From NCBI RefSeq assembly GCF_016920785.2, contig NW_024609857.1, positions 69,376,252 to 69,440,251 on the forward strand: a stretch of DNA of 64,000 bases. The letters run 5' to 3'. The DNA is from Ixodes scapularis (taxonomy: Eukaryota; Arthropoda; Arachnida; Ixodida; Ixodidae). The translations under genes and the position numbers were made by a program. Of this stretch, positions 1 to 11,449 are shown piece by piece. The notes under the pieces are model-generated. The model was not told the DNA's origin. It was given only the letters and a program-made list of their open reading frames with translations, and searched no databases. Every line of letters starts with the position of its first letter. Positions within the stretch are counted from its first letter, which is position 1.

Positions 1-2160
1 CTCGAAAGGCTAGTCCTCAGGCGCCTAACTTGGCATCTGGACGCAACAGAGGCTCTACCTGGTCAACTTTCTGGATTCAGAAGACACCGCTGCACAGCGG
101 ATGGTATCTGCGATATTGTATGTGCACTGGAAGAGGCCCGCGCGACCCGCCAAGTGATGTACTGCGTGTCTTTGGGCATACGCAAAGCATTTGATGCTTT
201 ACCCCATGACACAATTCTTCACCAACTCAGCAATTCTGGAAAATCAGGCCGGGCTTATAGCTTCATCCATGCCTTCCTTCAAGACCGATCATTTGTCGTC
301 AAGATCCCCAATGCCACGAGTACCCCAAGACATGCCACACAGGGAGTACCGCAAGGGAGTGTGATTAGCCCGTTTCTCTTTAACTTGGCGATGGCATCCC
401 TTCCTGGAGTCATACCACAAACAGACAACCCTCTAGATCCGCGCGTCAATATTGCAATGTATGCTGACGATGTGGCAATATGGGCAGTAGGAACCACAGA
501 TAAGGCAAAACTCACCGGCCAAACTTTACAGGTAGCGCTGGACAAAACGGTGGCAGAAATTTTGCGCCTTGGACTGACCCTATCCGCACAAAAATCAACC
601 CTGCTTTTCAGCCACCCTACCTATGCAAGACAGACTCATCATATCCTTATTTAAGGCACTGAGGTGACAAGAGAGAAAACGCACCTCTACCTTGGGCATC
701 TTATTGATGAGACGGGGAGTTGGCTACCAGCAGTAAAACGACTTCTCATGCAGTGCCGGCAACTACTAGGCCTACTGAGAAAATTCCGTGCCCACAGTCA
801 ACAGGGCCTTCCTCCCAACGGGTTGCTCACCCTCTACAAAGGCCTTATAAAGTCGAAGTTTCTCTGTTCGCTACCTCTTGCAAACATCCGCGGTCCACAG
901 AGAGACCAGCTGGAAAGGTTTCACAGAGTTGCATTACGCCTCTGTTTGGGATTACCCTCCAACTCCCCGAATATACCTACTCTCGTAGAGGCAAGAGAAC
1001 AACCGCTATTCCCAAAGGGAGAGGAGAGCAGCAAAAGGCACCTAATTCGCATTCATGTAGCGCTATCTACTGATTATCTTCTGATGAATTTCCACTCGAG
1101 GTCCTCGTCACAGTTCGGCCGAATCGCTGCAGAGTTCACGAATGAGATCGGTGACCCTGGACCTCGGTTCCCCATCCGTCCACCCCACTCGACACAACCA
1201 CCTCTCAACGTGCAGGGATCACTCCTCGACGTCCGGGCGAGAAAAGACCTTCATTCAGTTGTCGCACGCACTGCTGTGGCAGTAGCACTTAAGAAGTACG
1301 CCAGCAGTCCTGAAATATATACAGATGGTTCCGTAAATAAAAGCGCAGGTACGGCAAGCGCCGCTTACGTGATTCCATACATTGGGGAAGAATACGACGT
1401 CCGTATAAATATTGAAACATCGTCCACGACTGCGGAAATGGTCGCTATACTCTTGGCCCTGGAATACCTTAGGACCACCGAGTGGATGACCGCTGCGCTA
1501 ATATTAACGGACTCCCGCACGGCCCTGCGCAATTTAGCTAATGCCGGCGAGGGATCGCTGCTTGCTCAAGAAACAGCCCATCTTGCAACGACACTACAAG
1601 AACGCGGGTGCACATTAGCATTTCAGTAAGTCCCGGCGCACTCTGGAATTGTGGGTAATGAGCGCGCCGACACCCTAGCCAAGAACGCACACACTCTTCC
1701 CTCACCTACTTACCACCTCCGACCCTTTCATGAAGCGAGGCTTCTTATTGCCAGAAATATCAGGAGTCGGCGCCCAGACCCACCTACAGCGCGAAGCACA
1801 GCCCCCATCCCAGTCCCTGATTCCAGACTGACAAGGGCAGACACATCGCTACTCCATCGACTCCGGACAGGGAGTGCGTTTACAAGGCTAGCACTTCATC
1901 GCTACGGCCGAGCCGGCAGAGTTGACAGCCCGGAGTGCACAGTGTGTGGGGACCCCGAGAACGTCACCCATATACTCCTCATCTGCCCAGAATACGACGC
2001 AGCAAGGAAAGTGCTCTTCGCCACTGTCCTAAAAGCAGGAGGACAAACGGCTACAACAACGTGTCTCCTTTTTCCCACTGGTAGCCGGCGGCAAGCATGG
2101 AGCATTTTCCGTGCCGTGCTAGAGTTTCTCCACCAGACAGAGCTTGCCGAGCGCCTGTGA
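1..2160 (+). pseudogene. LINE ORF2 fragment: RT - RNase H - zinc motif
   Basis: The frame is open from base 1 apart from two in-frame stops: TAA at 652-654, just after the RT catalytic part, and TAA at 1627-1629, inside the RNase H domain where a Trp is expected before VPAHSG. No frameshift was found. RT motifs are visible: KAFDALPHD, QGVPQGSVISPFLFN and the catalytic MYADDV near 460-475. RNase H acidic residues sit in YTDGSV, TTAEM, LTDSRTAL and GNERAD. The C-terminus has Cys-X2-Cys...His-X4-Cys (CTVCG...HILLIC), usual for this LINE group. The protein would reverse-transcribe its own RNA at the target site and remove the RNA strand. The two stops make this copy dead. Confidence 0.88.
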
Positions 2161-2401
2161 CCCCTGCATGTCTTCTCCTCACACTCCTATCCCGCCCGTC
2201 ACCCACTCCCCACCCCCTTTCCCCCTCTCACCTCTCCCTTCCCAACCTTTAAATCCGCCTGGAACTTTGAACTTGTGATTCCTCTTCAATACCCTATCCC
2301 ACTTTTCATCCCTCATCCCTTTGTTCATGCGAGTCTTTTCCCCTATTAGGGTGAATAATAGTACGCATGGACATTTACCCCCTTTTCCCGTATCTCAACA
2401 C
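1..2401 (+). mobile_element. I-like LINE (non-LTR retrotransposon), 3' part
   Basis: Reverse transcriptase, RNase H and a C-terminal zinc motif are read in one frame from the first base, followed by a ~240-bp C/T-rich 3' UTR. The UTR end resembles the 3' end of the more complete element at 45344-50806: both have a 'gcatg/gcagg...ttcccgt...caacactc' block just before the terminus. Here the tail is poly-C instead of (CAA)n. The endonuclease and ORF1 lie outside the window. RT plus RNase H in one ORF points to the I group of LINEs; the exact clade is inference. Confidence 0.85.
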
Positions 2402-2441
2402 TCCCCCCCCCCCCCGCTTCCTTCCCCCCCCCCCCCCCGGT
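2402..2441. repeat. C-rich homopolymer tract at LINE 3' end
   Basis: Two runs of 13-14 C separated by 'gcttcctt' lie where the related LINE has its (CAA)n tail. They may be the decayed tail or a later expansion. Homopolymer lengths of this kind are prone to sequencing error. Confidence 0.8.
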
Positions 2442-4503
2442 ATTAAGTGTTGACATACATGCGGGACAGACTTCGAGTTGCGACCCGACGCCTGTTGACA
2501 GATTTATGCGCATGGTTCTCGGAAGCCTCGAACGATTTTGCTTCCGAGAACTGTTTTTCTTCTTTTTGGTCCTCAGAACGAGGCGAACTTTTTTTCTTCT
2601 ACGTTGTGGCACAGTTTGTTTTTGCTGTTATAGTGTTCTTGGAGTTCCTAATGTGGAGTGCTGGAAAGGGGGCATTGATTTGCCGGGGGAAGGGAAAGGT
2701 TCCCTGAGGCGTGTGACGAAAAACCGTGACGGAAATTCAGAGTGCAAGCGGACTAAAAGGTGAACGGTCGTGTTTGACGAGACCACTGTCGACAGCCCCA
2801 CGCCGTCGACCGGAGGACGACCCAGCGGTGTGCGTTCTCAAGAAAAGTGTCGTGAGCCAGGTGACCACCCGGGACCTCTCCACCTCGGATGGGCTGCGCA
2901 GAGGGACGTCATCTCCAACACCAAAAGCTGAGACTGCACTCTCCTGTTTCATTGTCCTAGTTTACGTTTGGACTCTTCTATTATTTCAAGTTACTGTGTC
3001 CACAGTATGTAAATGGTGGACTTATTTGTAAACACTGCTAGTGGTGTTGGAGTGAATTCTGTAAGCTGTCTGCACTGTATTAAAGCGTTTCCTTTTACGT
3101 TTTTCTTCTGTTTTGTTTAATTAAACTGGCGCATTGCTTAGAGCCGCCTCACGTCTCCGCCTCTCTCCATTTTACGAGTGCTTACACCGGGGACCTATCG
3201 CTCGGTCAGCACGGTCCTCTCAACTTATAAACTTTGTTTGTTGAGGATCAAATTCGGATTATATTTACCTATAATGCAACCGAACCTGTGACAACAAGGG
3301 GATGTTGATCATTGTTACCAGTGATTATCACGACTTGTTATGCCTGATTCACTTGGGCCGATTCTGCTTTCGATTTTCAGTATCGACGTCGACCATCTCA
3401 GCTACGGTTCACGCTTTGGTAGCCCGACCGACGTTGCGACTGAAAATTGCGAGCGAAATCTCATGCGAATCAGGCTTTAGCGTATAAATTCTGCGGCGTC
3501 CACGCGGAATGAATCACCGCCGCATGTCGCAATTATTCACGCGCAGTTTTGCGTTGTAACGAGCGTCGGTAATTTCGCAGAGGTCACTCAAGTAGTCAGA
3601 CATTTCCAGGAAGACGTAGAATCAACAATTCGAACGCGAAAAAGGGCAGGGGTACTCACACCAACGCCGACAACATCGCATTTCAATGGTTTGTTATGGG
3701 CGACGGCGAGCTTCTTGCCCACACTTTATCGCGCATGCGCGGTGGCGGTGGCGTCCGCTAGGGGCGCTCCGGCTGTGCTTTTTTTCGACGAAATACCAAC
3801 CGGCGCTTTCGTAAACCTTCGGCAGTAACTTCGTGCTTGACAAGTCTAGGGCCCCTGGTCAAAAAATTGGGGGCGATCGTGGGGCGCCGCGCGACAAGTG
3901 GCACGACGGTTTTCCGAATTTCGTACTATGAATGGGACTTGATCTCCGATTAGGTTTATATATCTATTTTCTTCAGAGAACATATGACTGGCGCCTCGCG
4001 TGGCATGCACCGTGTATCGTCCGCCCGCCAGAGGAGCGTGCGGACTGTATTGACGCATTTTTTTCCTTTCGGTCTCAGTCACGGGGGTACCGTATCTGGT
4101 ATGCGGGACGAAAAAGTAATCAGACATTTCAACCCGGAATATGCGAAAAAATATAAGTAAGGTGAAACAAGAATGTGTCACAATCACGAATTTTTTGTGA
4201 GCACCTTTCAGAGCGTGGAGAGATGAAAACGATGTATTTAACACATACCAGAAGTGACGACATTCAAGATGCCCTTGTGGAAAAAATATACACGTTAACA
4301 GCGACGACACAGAATCATTTCTTATTCATTGTGGAGAAACCAACTGCTGCCAGGAAGCGCACATCCCGTTCGTAACTATACCGGCATAAAGTGGAAGTAG
4401 TACAATTTTGGTTTGGTGCATCAAGCCCACAGCATTCCAAACTTTATCCGACAAAAGTCATCGACCCATATCTTCCACTTTGAGTATTTTGCACACCGCA
4501 CAG
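2442..4503. other. No recognisable gene; possible LTR-like segment
   Basis: ORFs here are short and show no family motif. The stretch 2780-3195 has a polyadenylation-like 'attaaag' (about 3080) and ends in 'gcttaca' followed by 'ccggggacc', the layout of an LTR end followed by a primer-binding site. No second copy and no gag/pol lies beside it, so a solo LTR is only a weak possibility. A 154-codon minus ORF at 3846-4310 has no recognisable domain. Confidence 0.4.
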
Positions 4504-5400
4504 CAGGGATGGGCAGTATTTTTAATACAAATAATTGAAATACGTATTTCAAATACTCTGTGTATTTTGCATCTGTATTTAATTACAAATTGGGTAATGT
4601 ATTCGACGTGTGTATTTAAATACTAGAACGTGGGTATTTCAAATACATTTGTAATTAAATACAATTTTGTGGGCAAAAATACATCCCTCAAATTTATTGT
4701 CACTGTCCAGAGCAGGAAGAAAACTACGTTCTGCACCGAATGCAGTGTCTCTCAATCAAGCACAAGCGTTTAGTGACTTTGTGATTACGGTGATAGTCTA
4801 GGGCATGAATAGTGACGAAATCGACGTTCACAGGCAGACTGGCTAAATAAGTGCCTGTTACAACTTGTGATGCTTTCCAGCCTGATTTCCATCCATATTT
4901 TCGCCTGGAACATTCTAAGTGCGCGGGTCGCCCAGATTCTCGTATCTGGTGCGAGTTGCAGCAATAAAAAATTCTCTAGCTAGTGCTGCGCGTCTTGGTC
5001 GTCTTGGTTCTTTGTTGGTCGATACCAAAATGTAATCGACAAAAAAGCTGCTTGAAGTTCTGTACTTTTTTCACCTATTCTGTCTAAGCTGATTACATTT
5101 TTTTGTGATTATATTTCTATTACGTTACTAGAGCCTCGCACACTAACTCCCGAGTGTGCGATGCAAAATTAAAATGAGATACCCAGAAACCCGTTGCAGG
5201 TGCCCTGAAGTCGCCAACGCAAATTTTGAGGAATGTATTTGGAAAAGTATTTGGAGGAGACCAAATACATTTGGTTGTATTTGTATCTTGTACTTAAACG
5301 CTTTTTGGAAATGTAATTAGATTTGTAATAAATACATTTTTGACAAAGGATTTTGTATTTGTATTTCGATACATATTTGCATGTATTTTGCCCATCCCTG
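4504..5400. mobile_element. hAT-like non-autonomous element (CAGGGATGGGCA ends)
   Basis: The left end starts cagggatgggcagtattt and the right end finishes attttgcccatccctg, giving inverted termini of about 15 bp that begin CAGGG, as in many hAT elements. Both subterminal regions are packed with 'aaatac/gtattt' words in opposite orientation. There is no coding capacity. No clean 8-bp target duplication is seen (ccgcacag left, gtgaaaat right), so one end may be altered. A second 'gggcaaaaatacatccctc' near 4671 suggests a nested or duplicated end. Confidence 0.75.
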
Positions 5401-8400
5401 GTGAAAATAAACATTTGGTTCCAACTAAAAATTTGCTCAGCATAATCGAAGACCTCTAAATAAACTCATTTTAGAAATATAGAAGAAAAATGCAACCTTC
5501 TCCGGCTTCCAAAAAGAAAAAAAAACGCGTGTGAAGTTTTATTTGCGCACCTCGGCCGCTTGGAGGCAGGGTCGCTAGTGCGGACACGCTACAATTGGAA
5601 ACCTGTCTCAAAACGCGTCCAGATTTACCGTATTTTTTAACGCCATAAATGGTCAATTTCCGTTTTATTTTTCTAAACTAAGTCAATATAGAAGTTTTCG
5701 ATGATGCTCATCACATTTCTAATTTGAACTATACGTGTATTTCCACTAGTTGAAAAGCTAAGTTGTAAATTTTGGTTTTTCAACACTTATTCAGCTAATC
5801 AGTACGGAAGTAGAAGAAGCTACCCTTTTAGTATGGGGAAAGTCGAAGAGGTGGAGAACACCTAGGTTCGTGAGGAGAAAATGGAAGTTTAAGTCTAAGC
5901 TCCGACTGAAGAAGAAGAAGCTACCCTTTTAGGATTGGGTTGAGGAAAAGGAAGTTTATTAAAAAGGGTTGATAGTCCAGCAGTGTGTTCCTTCCTCTCT
6001 TCGTCGCTTTCCTAACGTTGAGCTGGTAATCAGTAAGTAATCAGTACAGTTTTGGTATCCCTGATGTCCAGCGTGGCTGCCAGTTTGTTCCCGTAAATAG
6101 GTTTCTTTCCTTTTTTTTTCCCGCAAAGATCCTATTTTTCGGGGCTTCTGAGTCGTCGCTTAAACGCTTGTTATAAAAGCGTTACACGAGATGTTCACAA
6201 TTGTTCCCAGAACATAACGGAGAAGTAGGAAACTTGAACAGCTCATAACCATGAGAAGAAGCATAAAGGCACAACAACAAAAAATGGTCGTACAAAGGTG
6301 ACATCATGGCACAACGCGTTGCCCAGTCTTGCTTGAATAACTGCTACCCGGCAGGCAGCCCGCTAAGAACCAGGTGACTGCATTCTTCTCATCGGTCTTA
6401 GCCAATTGAGATGTCCTGTTGACGAAATTACCTGTGGCCATACGTTTCCCAGCTAGAGCGATATCTCGCATTTGGTCTTTGTTCTGGTTAGACTTGCGAG
6501 CGAATTTCTCCTATAAAGGGACACTAACACCCCCCAAAATATGTTTTTTTAAATATATTTTGCCAGTTGATTTATTATGGTGTCAGTAGACTGCCCAATC
6601 AATATTTTGCTACGGAGTCTCGTATATTTTCAATAAAGCCAGAAAAACTAAACTGCTCGAAACCAAAATCAAAAAACGAGAACGAAAGCTCATGGCCGGA
6701 TGTCACGTGGCGTGTTTTGTGGCCGCAGACCGATAAATTTAGGTTTAGATGAGGTATGCGTCATAGGTTCAGCCTCAACGGGAAAACATTCTTGATATGT
6801 ACCTTTCTTGATGACAGCTGCACCAGCGTGAGAGAGCCCACGTCGAACACTTGCACACATATCTTGACTATGGCAAGATTTCTTGCCTTCGACTGGCTTG
6901 AACACTTCATTTGTAGCATCACGGTAGGGCTTGCTTGAAGTGATGATCATCTCGCACACGGCAACGAACAGAGAACGACACGCTTTGTTTAATTTACACG
7001 CTACCGGTCTACGGGCGTCGCAAATCTATCCCCTCTTTTCCGCCATGTTGGATCGATCGGAGCGCCCCCTATATTCGCTGAAACTCCTCATCAGATAACG
7101 ATCTTCTGATGTGGGATTCAAAGGCACTTGAACGTTCTAATAAACTTTCACTTTGGAATATAGCCGCCTTCAAGACTAATAGCACCGCATTCTACTGGGT
7201 GTGCTTTTAGCCTTTACATTTTTTTCTTTTTTAAAGCCGCGAAAGCTACACAAGTGCGGTCTGTGCTGGTAGGTTATGCGGCCAGGGGGACATAATATAG
7301 GGGGCTAATCATCACGATAATTCGGGTATAGGCTTCTTGCACTGACGTCACATCGCATAGTTTTGAACACCATGTAAGAGAAGGAGAGGGAAGCTGCTTT
7401 TGTAAGAATTTTGAGCGACAGATTAATCTTCTATAATCTTCTGGGAGGAGAATAGCGACGGTCTGTGCATATCTGGAAGGCACAAAGGAGGATCCTGATA
7501 AGAGGGGAGCTCCTTCTTCCCCTTTTCTCCGGAGGTCATCGGAAATGACATCATGTGCAAGCCACGTATAGCTAAAACGTTTTAATTACCTTTTCAATTA
7601 TTAAAAATAAAGATAAGGTTCCAATCAGAAAATTACTGAACGTTATCGAAAACCGCTATATAAGTAAGTTTTAAGGGCGGTTTGCACTCCAAGCTTCGAC
7701 GAACAGAGCACGCGCCGGCACAAAACGACGTTCGTGGGCCACAACGCCGCGCTACGTCGCGCCGAGAAGCGCCCCAACCACAGTGTACAGTCGAGCGCTG
7801 TCTAGCGCGCCCTGGCGAACTGCTCCATTTGCGCACGCGCGTCTCCATGGCAAATACGTCGTCTCGCGCAGCGTGTTTCGGTTTCCCCGTCGGTACCGAT
7901 TATGCGATCGGTGGGTGTGGTCCGTCCGTGTCCTGTGGTCATGCTTCGAAGCAGTGATTTGGGCAGTGGTTGGCAGATGGAAACCAATAAAGGACGTGAA
8001 TAAGGAATTCAAACAACCGTTTATTTTCTCCGAAATGTCGCACGAATGTCGACGTAAAAACAAAATCACAATATCACGTACGTCGGAGCTAGCCGCTTGG
8101 CAGGTTCGCCGGAGTCGTGCCAAGCGACTCGGATGAATTCGCGGGGATACTTCGATCGAAGCGATGCATTCGAGCAGCGATTTCTTTCTGACAAATGGCC
8201 ACAGTGCAATCATCATAGCTATAGCCTTTCACGTTAAATCAAGAAATTCACTGCGAAGAGCGCAAACGATTCCCAAATTACGGTAAGTACGCGTTCGAAA
8301 CTGTAGCGCACTTTACAGAGCCCACACAAACAATAGAAGATTCAGTCCCATTTGCATTGCGTACCAACTATCGCTTACAGGCTGAGACATCCGAATGTAA

Positions 8401-8783
8401 ACTTTCTGGACGGCTAAATAGTTGAGATACGTTTTAGTGGGTTCTCTGTTCCCGTACATTTGACGTCGCTTGTTGCTTCGATCGGGAACAGCTGCCAACG
8501 CGTACGACTAGTACATGCTCATATTAGCACACAAATTAATTCAACTTTTAATCTAATGAACTTTACCGCTGGCTTGTAAACGTAGTTCTAGCTTTTGCCA
8601 GCACCCCGTACATGTGCGTGCGGCTCGTTAGGCCTGCGAAACTTGTCGGGGGTAGCGCATTCTCGGTGCAGTCCACGTATACACGCACACGCTGGCTCAG
8701 TCGAGCGCACAAACGTTAAATATGCGCACCAACAAAACACGAGACCAACACACGACACGCGGCAAGAACGGTACGTTCATATC
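5401..8783. other. Mostly non-coding; short repeats and MITE scraps
   Basis: The 19-bp word beginning gaagaagctaccc occurs twice about 100 bp apart (5813 and about 5914). Around 6510-6640 is a decayed element ('aaagggacactaa', 'caatattttgctac...tcgtatatttt') related to a stretch near 60010-60090. A possible first exon on the minus strand is listed separately. From 7040 the text 'ccgccatgttgg' resembles a YY1-type initiator. Nothing else was recognised. Confidence 0.5.
6803..6959 (-). CDS. Putative first coding exon, unknown protein
   Basis: An ATG at 6959 opens a 52-codon frame (MCEMIITSSKPYRDATNEVF...) that reaches a good splice donor, AAG|GTACAT, at 6803/6802. About 85 bp upstream, on the same strand, lies a YY1-like 'aacatggcgg' initiator in a GC-richer stretch. 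The peptide has no family I recognise. No second exon could be paired with it, so it may be chance. The open frame beyond the donor runs into the repeat-like sequence at 6560-6750. Confidence 0.3.
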
Positions 8784-8991
8784 GTAAAGCCTGGTTCAGA
8801 CAGTTGCGTTTGACATCGTTTGACTGCGTTGTGTCGAGAACCGAAAGCGAGTCACCGGCACATCTGTGCTTCGTATGAAGCGTGGAATCCAATTCAAGGA
8901 ATCATCTTGGCACGCGATATAAGCAGCAGGGATGTCCTGGTTTCTCGCTGCCGCAACGCAGTCAAACGCAACTGTCTGAACCAGGCTTTAC
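8784..8991. mobile_element. MITE with perfect 31-bp terminal inverted repeats
   Basis: Positions 8784-8814 and 8961-8991 are exact reverse complements over 31 bp (starting gtaaagcctggttcagac). The similarity goes on inward (tgcgttg...cgagaa) after a 10-bp duplication in the left arm. Total length is 208 bp with no ORF of note. The right end lies 2 bp from the start of the gypsy 5' LTR, so its target duplication cannot be read with certainty. Related 'aag(g/c)ctggttc' ends occur at 20041 and 31721. Confidence 0.85.
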
Positions 8992-8993
8992 AC

Positions 8994-9193
8994 TGTTGTG
9001 TACTGAAGTAAAGCGTGAGAGCGCGCGGCGCGAGCGAGGATGGGTCAACGCACCTGCGCGTGCCCCTGCGATACACGGGCACTTCTACGTCGAGTTTTCT
9101 TAAACAGGACTTGTTTGTACATATCTGAGTTAGTAAAGCGGGGCCCATCGCGCTAAACCCATCAAGGTGTCCTGTCTCGCTCGGTACTTAACA
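8994..9193 (+). repeat. 5' LTR of gypsy element
   Basis: Starts tgttgtgtactgaag and ends about ..ttaaca. It matches 14224-14436 throughout (shared blocks tgggtcaacgcacct, ttctacgtcgag, tgtttgtacatatctgag, aaggtgtcctgtctc), with roughly four of five bases equal by eye. The 3' LTR has an added poly-G stretch. No classical TATA or AATAAA is obvious. Confidence 0.85.
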
Positions 9194-9194
9194 C

Positions 9195-9210
9195 TGGCAA
9201 CGAGGTAAAC
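9195..9210 (+). promoter_or_regulatory. Primer-binding site of gypsy element
   Basis: The sequence tggcaacgaggtaaac follows the LTR end by one base, where a tRNA 3' end would prime minus-strand DNA synthesis. The cognate tRNA was not determined. Confidence 0.6.
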
Positions 9211-9229
9211 GTGCAGTACCGGCGGCTAC

Positions 9230-9528
9230 AAGGCTCAACCGTTCCAGGTGTGTCTTCCAACGTACAGTTCGAAGAGTTGTCGCCTAATGACCCTGCGTCC
9301 TGTCCACAGTATATCGAGCGCCTGTAATTAATTTTCGTGGTGAACAACGTAGCCACGGAAGAGAAGAAACGAGCCGTCCTGTGTAGCGTCTACGAGGCTC
9401 CGTGACATACGCCATCTTCTGCTCTCTTTTGTTTGCCGAGCTCGCCAGCCGTAACACCGTATAAGTAGATAAAACAAAAGCTCCAGGAGCACTTGATCCC
9501 TCAACCGTCGGTGGCTATCATACGTTTC
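9230..9528 (+). pseudogene. gag, N-terminal half of capsid region
   Basis: A broken frame reads QYIERL, NNVATEEKKRAVL, then LQEHLIPQPSVAIIRF, the usual start of a gypsy/Mag-type capsid, with stops between the blocks. The reading ends abruptly at the cagggacc foldback at 9529. The second half of the same domain restarts near 10550. Confidence 0.65.
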
Positions 9529-9727
9529 CAGGGACCCTATGTTGCGCTTTTTGGACTCCGACGGCGACTAGGGAGAAGGAAGTGACGTCAACGACACAGC
9601 AACCGCAGATTGGATGTTGGCAGAAGAAAAAAAAATCAACATCCAATCTGCGTTTGCTGCGTTGTTGCCGCCACTTCCTTCTCCCTAGTCGCCGTGGGAG
9701 TCCAAAAAGCGCAACATAGCGCCCCTG
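9529..9727. mobile_element. Foldback element inside gag
   Basis: Arms 9529-9618 and 9639-9727 are near-perfect reverse complements separated by a ~20-base A-rich loop. The ends (cagggacc... and ...cgcccctg) begin with CAGGG, hAT style. No clear 8-bp target duplication is visible. The 800 bp that follow, to about 10545, are also foreign to gag and hold no gene I can name. Confidence 0.8.
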
Positions 9728-10549
9728 TTCTTCAGACGCGACCAACGTCCAGTGCAGAGCCGTGTATTGGGAGAGTTTGGCCAATAAATAGGCGGAGCAA
9801 AGGCCACCGCCAGCGCCGAATATTCCCCCCACGCTTAGAGCGTAAACTAAATTTGTGACACAGCGTCGACTAATCAGGAGACCGCGACGTCACAATATCG
9901 CAAACAACATTTAAAGCGTGAAATAGAAGCGTTCAATCTCGGCCTCTCTATTCCATCTCACAAATGTCGGCAGTGAAGACAAAAGCACAGGCGCGTGAGC
10001 CTAGCTCAGTAAAATTCTTCTGTTTGTACGAGAACTCGTGCATAGGAGGCACATCCCAAACCCACGCGCTCGTGCCCATGCCTTTATCTGCACTGCCGAT
10101 GTTTGTTCGTTTTGGGCCAGCTTGCTGGAACAGCGTCCTGAGGCTGGCTGAAAGAAGACAGTGCAAATGGTGGGGCGCGCGAGCGTCTTGAGACGCGGAG
10201 TCCCGCTCGGCTCGTGTGCTGGCTTTGGCAGTGCTTTCTTTCCCCGTCTCAGTTGAGACGCTGTTTCTAGGAAGTCGGCCTTGGTTGGGAGCGCACGTCC
10301 GTTTATTCTACACTTGAATATTGGTGTGCCTAAAGTTTTCAGCACATACACAAAGTTTTCAGTTACCGAGAGCTAAACCTTTTCACTCATAGCGACGCTA
10401 AAACGGCTCAAAGGAGTCTTGTCACATATTTAGAGCACACGACCATCGCTAGGGGCTGTTTCGTGGCCTGTGGTTGGCACCGAAATGCTCGCCTATTCAA
10501 AACAATGTATGGCCAGATTCTCTCAATAAACGGCTCTGGTCCAGTAAAG

Positions 10550-11380
10550 CCTGTGGCGACCTTCGTGGCGTAGCTCCGAAGCTTGTCTGAGCACTGGGCG
10601 TTCAGAGGAACGCTCGACGACATGCTCAGAGAACGCGTCATTTGCGCCCTTCATGACGACACGTTACAACGACGTCTGCTAGTCGAGCCCGCAATAACGC
10701 TGAGTAAAACCCTGGACATGGCAAGAGCGGCCGAGGCGGCCAAGTCACAAGCTGCTGAAATTCGCGCCTCTGTGTTGACATCGGGGGCTGCAGCGGATCC
10801 AGAACCGTATCGGGTAGAAGGCGACACAGAGTCAAAGTCGCCTCATCGAACCACCTCACCGCAGACGCCAATCCCTCCGCCTACCGCAACCGGCCACGCA
10901 ACAAGCAACAAGGAGGAGCACCGTTCAAGGGCACTTCCTCAGAATGGAGGCTGGCGTTGCAATGCTGCAAATGACCCCAAAACATGCCGCTTTGCTGGGG
11001 CTGTGAGCCGCTTTTGCAATTTCAAGAAGCATATTGTCGCAGCATGCCGCCAAAAGGCGAGAGCCGCTCGTCGACGGTCAGCTGTTCGTATTAAAAAGTT
11101 GGAGACAATTGGACCATTGCCGAAAAATTATGAGGTATTTCCCATTAAGCCGCCTGTGTTCTGCAATGTTTTGATCAATAGCCGTGGGCTGCGGATGGAA
11201 ATAGACTCTGGATCGGCCTTCACGGTCAACAACTGGCGTGTTATGCGCCAGCTCCACATCTCCAAGAGCTGCCTCAAACCATGCACCTTCCGACTGCGCT
11301 CCTATACGCAGCAGACTCTCGAACTTCTCGGAAGTGTAACAGCCGACGTGTCCTTCAAGGAAAAAAAAATAAAATTCTAA
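10550..11380 (+). pseudogene. gag C-terminal half and aspartic protease
   Basis: PVATFVA, a stop (10571-10573) and LRSLSEHWAF...LDDMLRERVICAL continue the gypsy capsid. They are followed by a Cys-rich stretch (CNAANDPKTCRF, CNFKKHIVAAC) that is a decayed CCHC knuckle with a first Cys changed to Ser. The protease active-site loop MEIDSGSAFTV follows at about 11197-11230. From 10583 the frame is open to 11380, ending shortly after a poly-A run that may have caused the frame change before RT. Confidence 0.78.
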
Positions 11381-11449
11381 CATGTGGTTGTCAAGGTGTT
11401 TGGTGTGAGTCTGCTAGGGCGCAACTGGTTTCGGTCCTAGAGCATCTCC

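Noticed and set aside
3846..4310. 154-codon minus ORF
   Set aside because: No domain, no splice or promoter support, and overlapping ORFs on the other strand; consistent with chance.
7633..8216. Overlapping GC-rich ORFs on both strands
   Set aside because: Composition-driven; Arg/Ala-rich in all frames without a recognisable motif.
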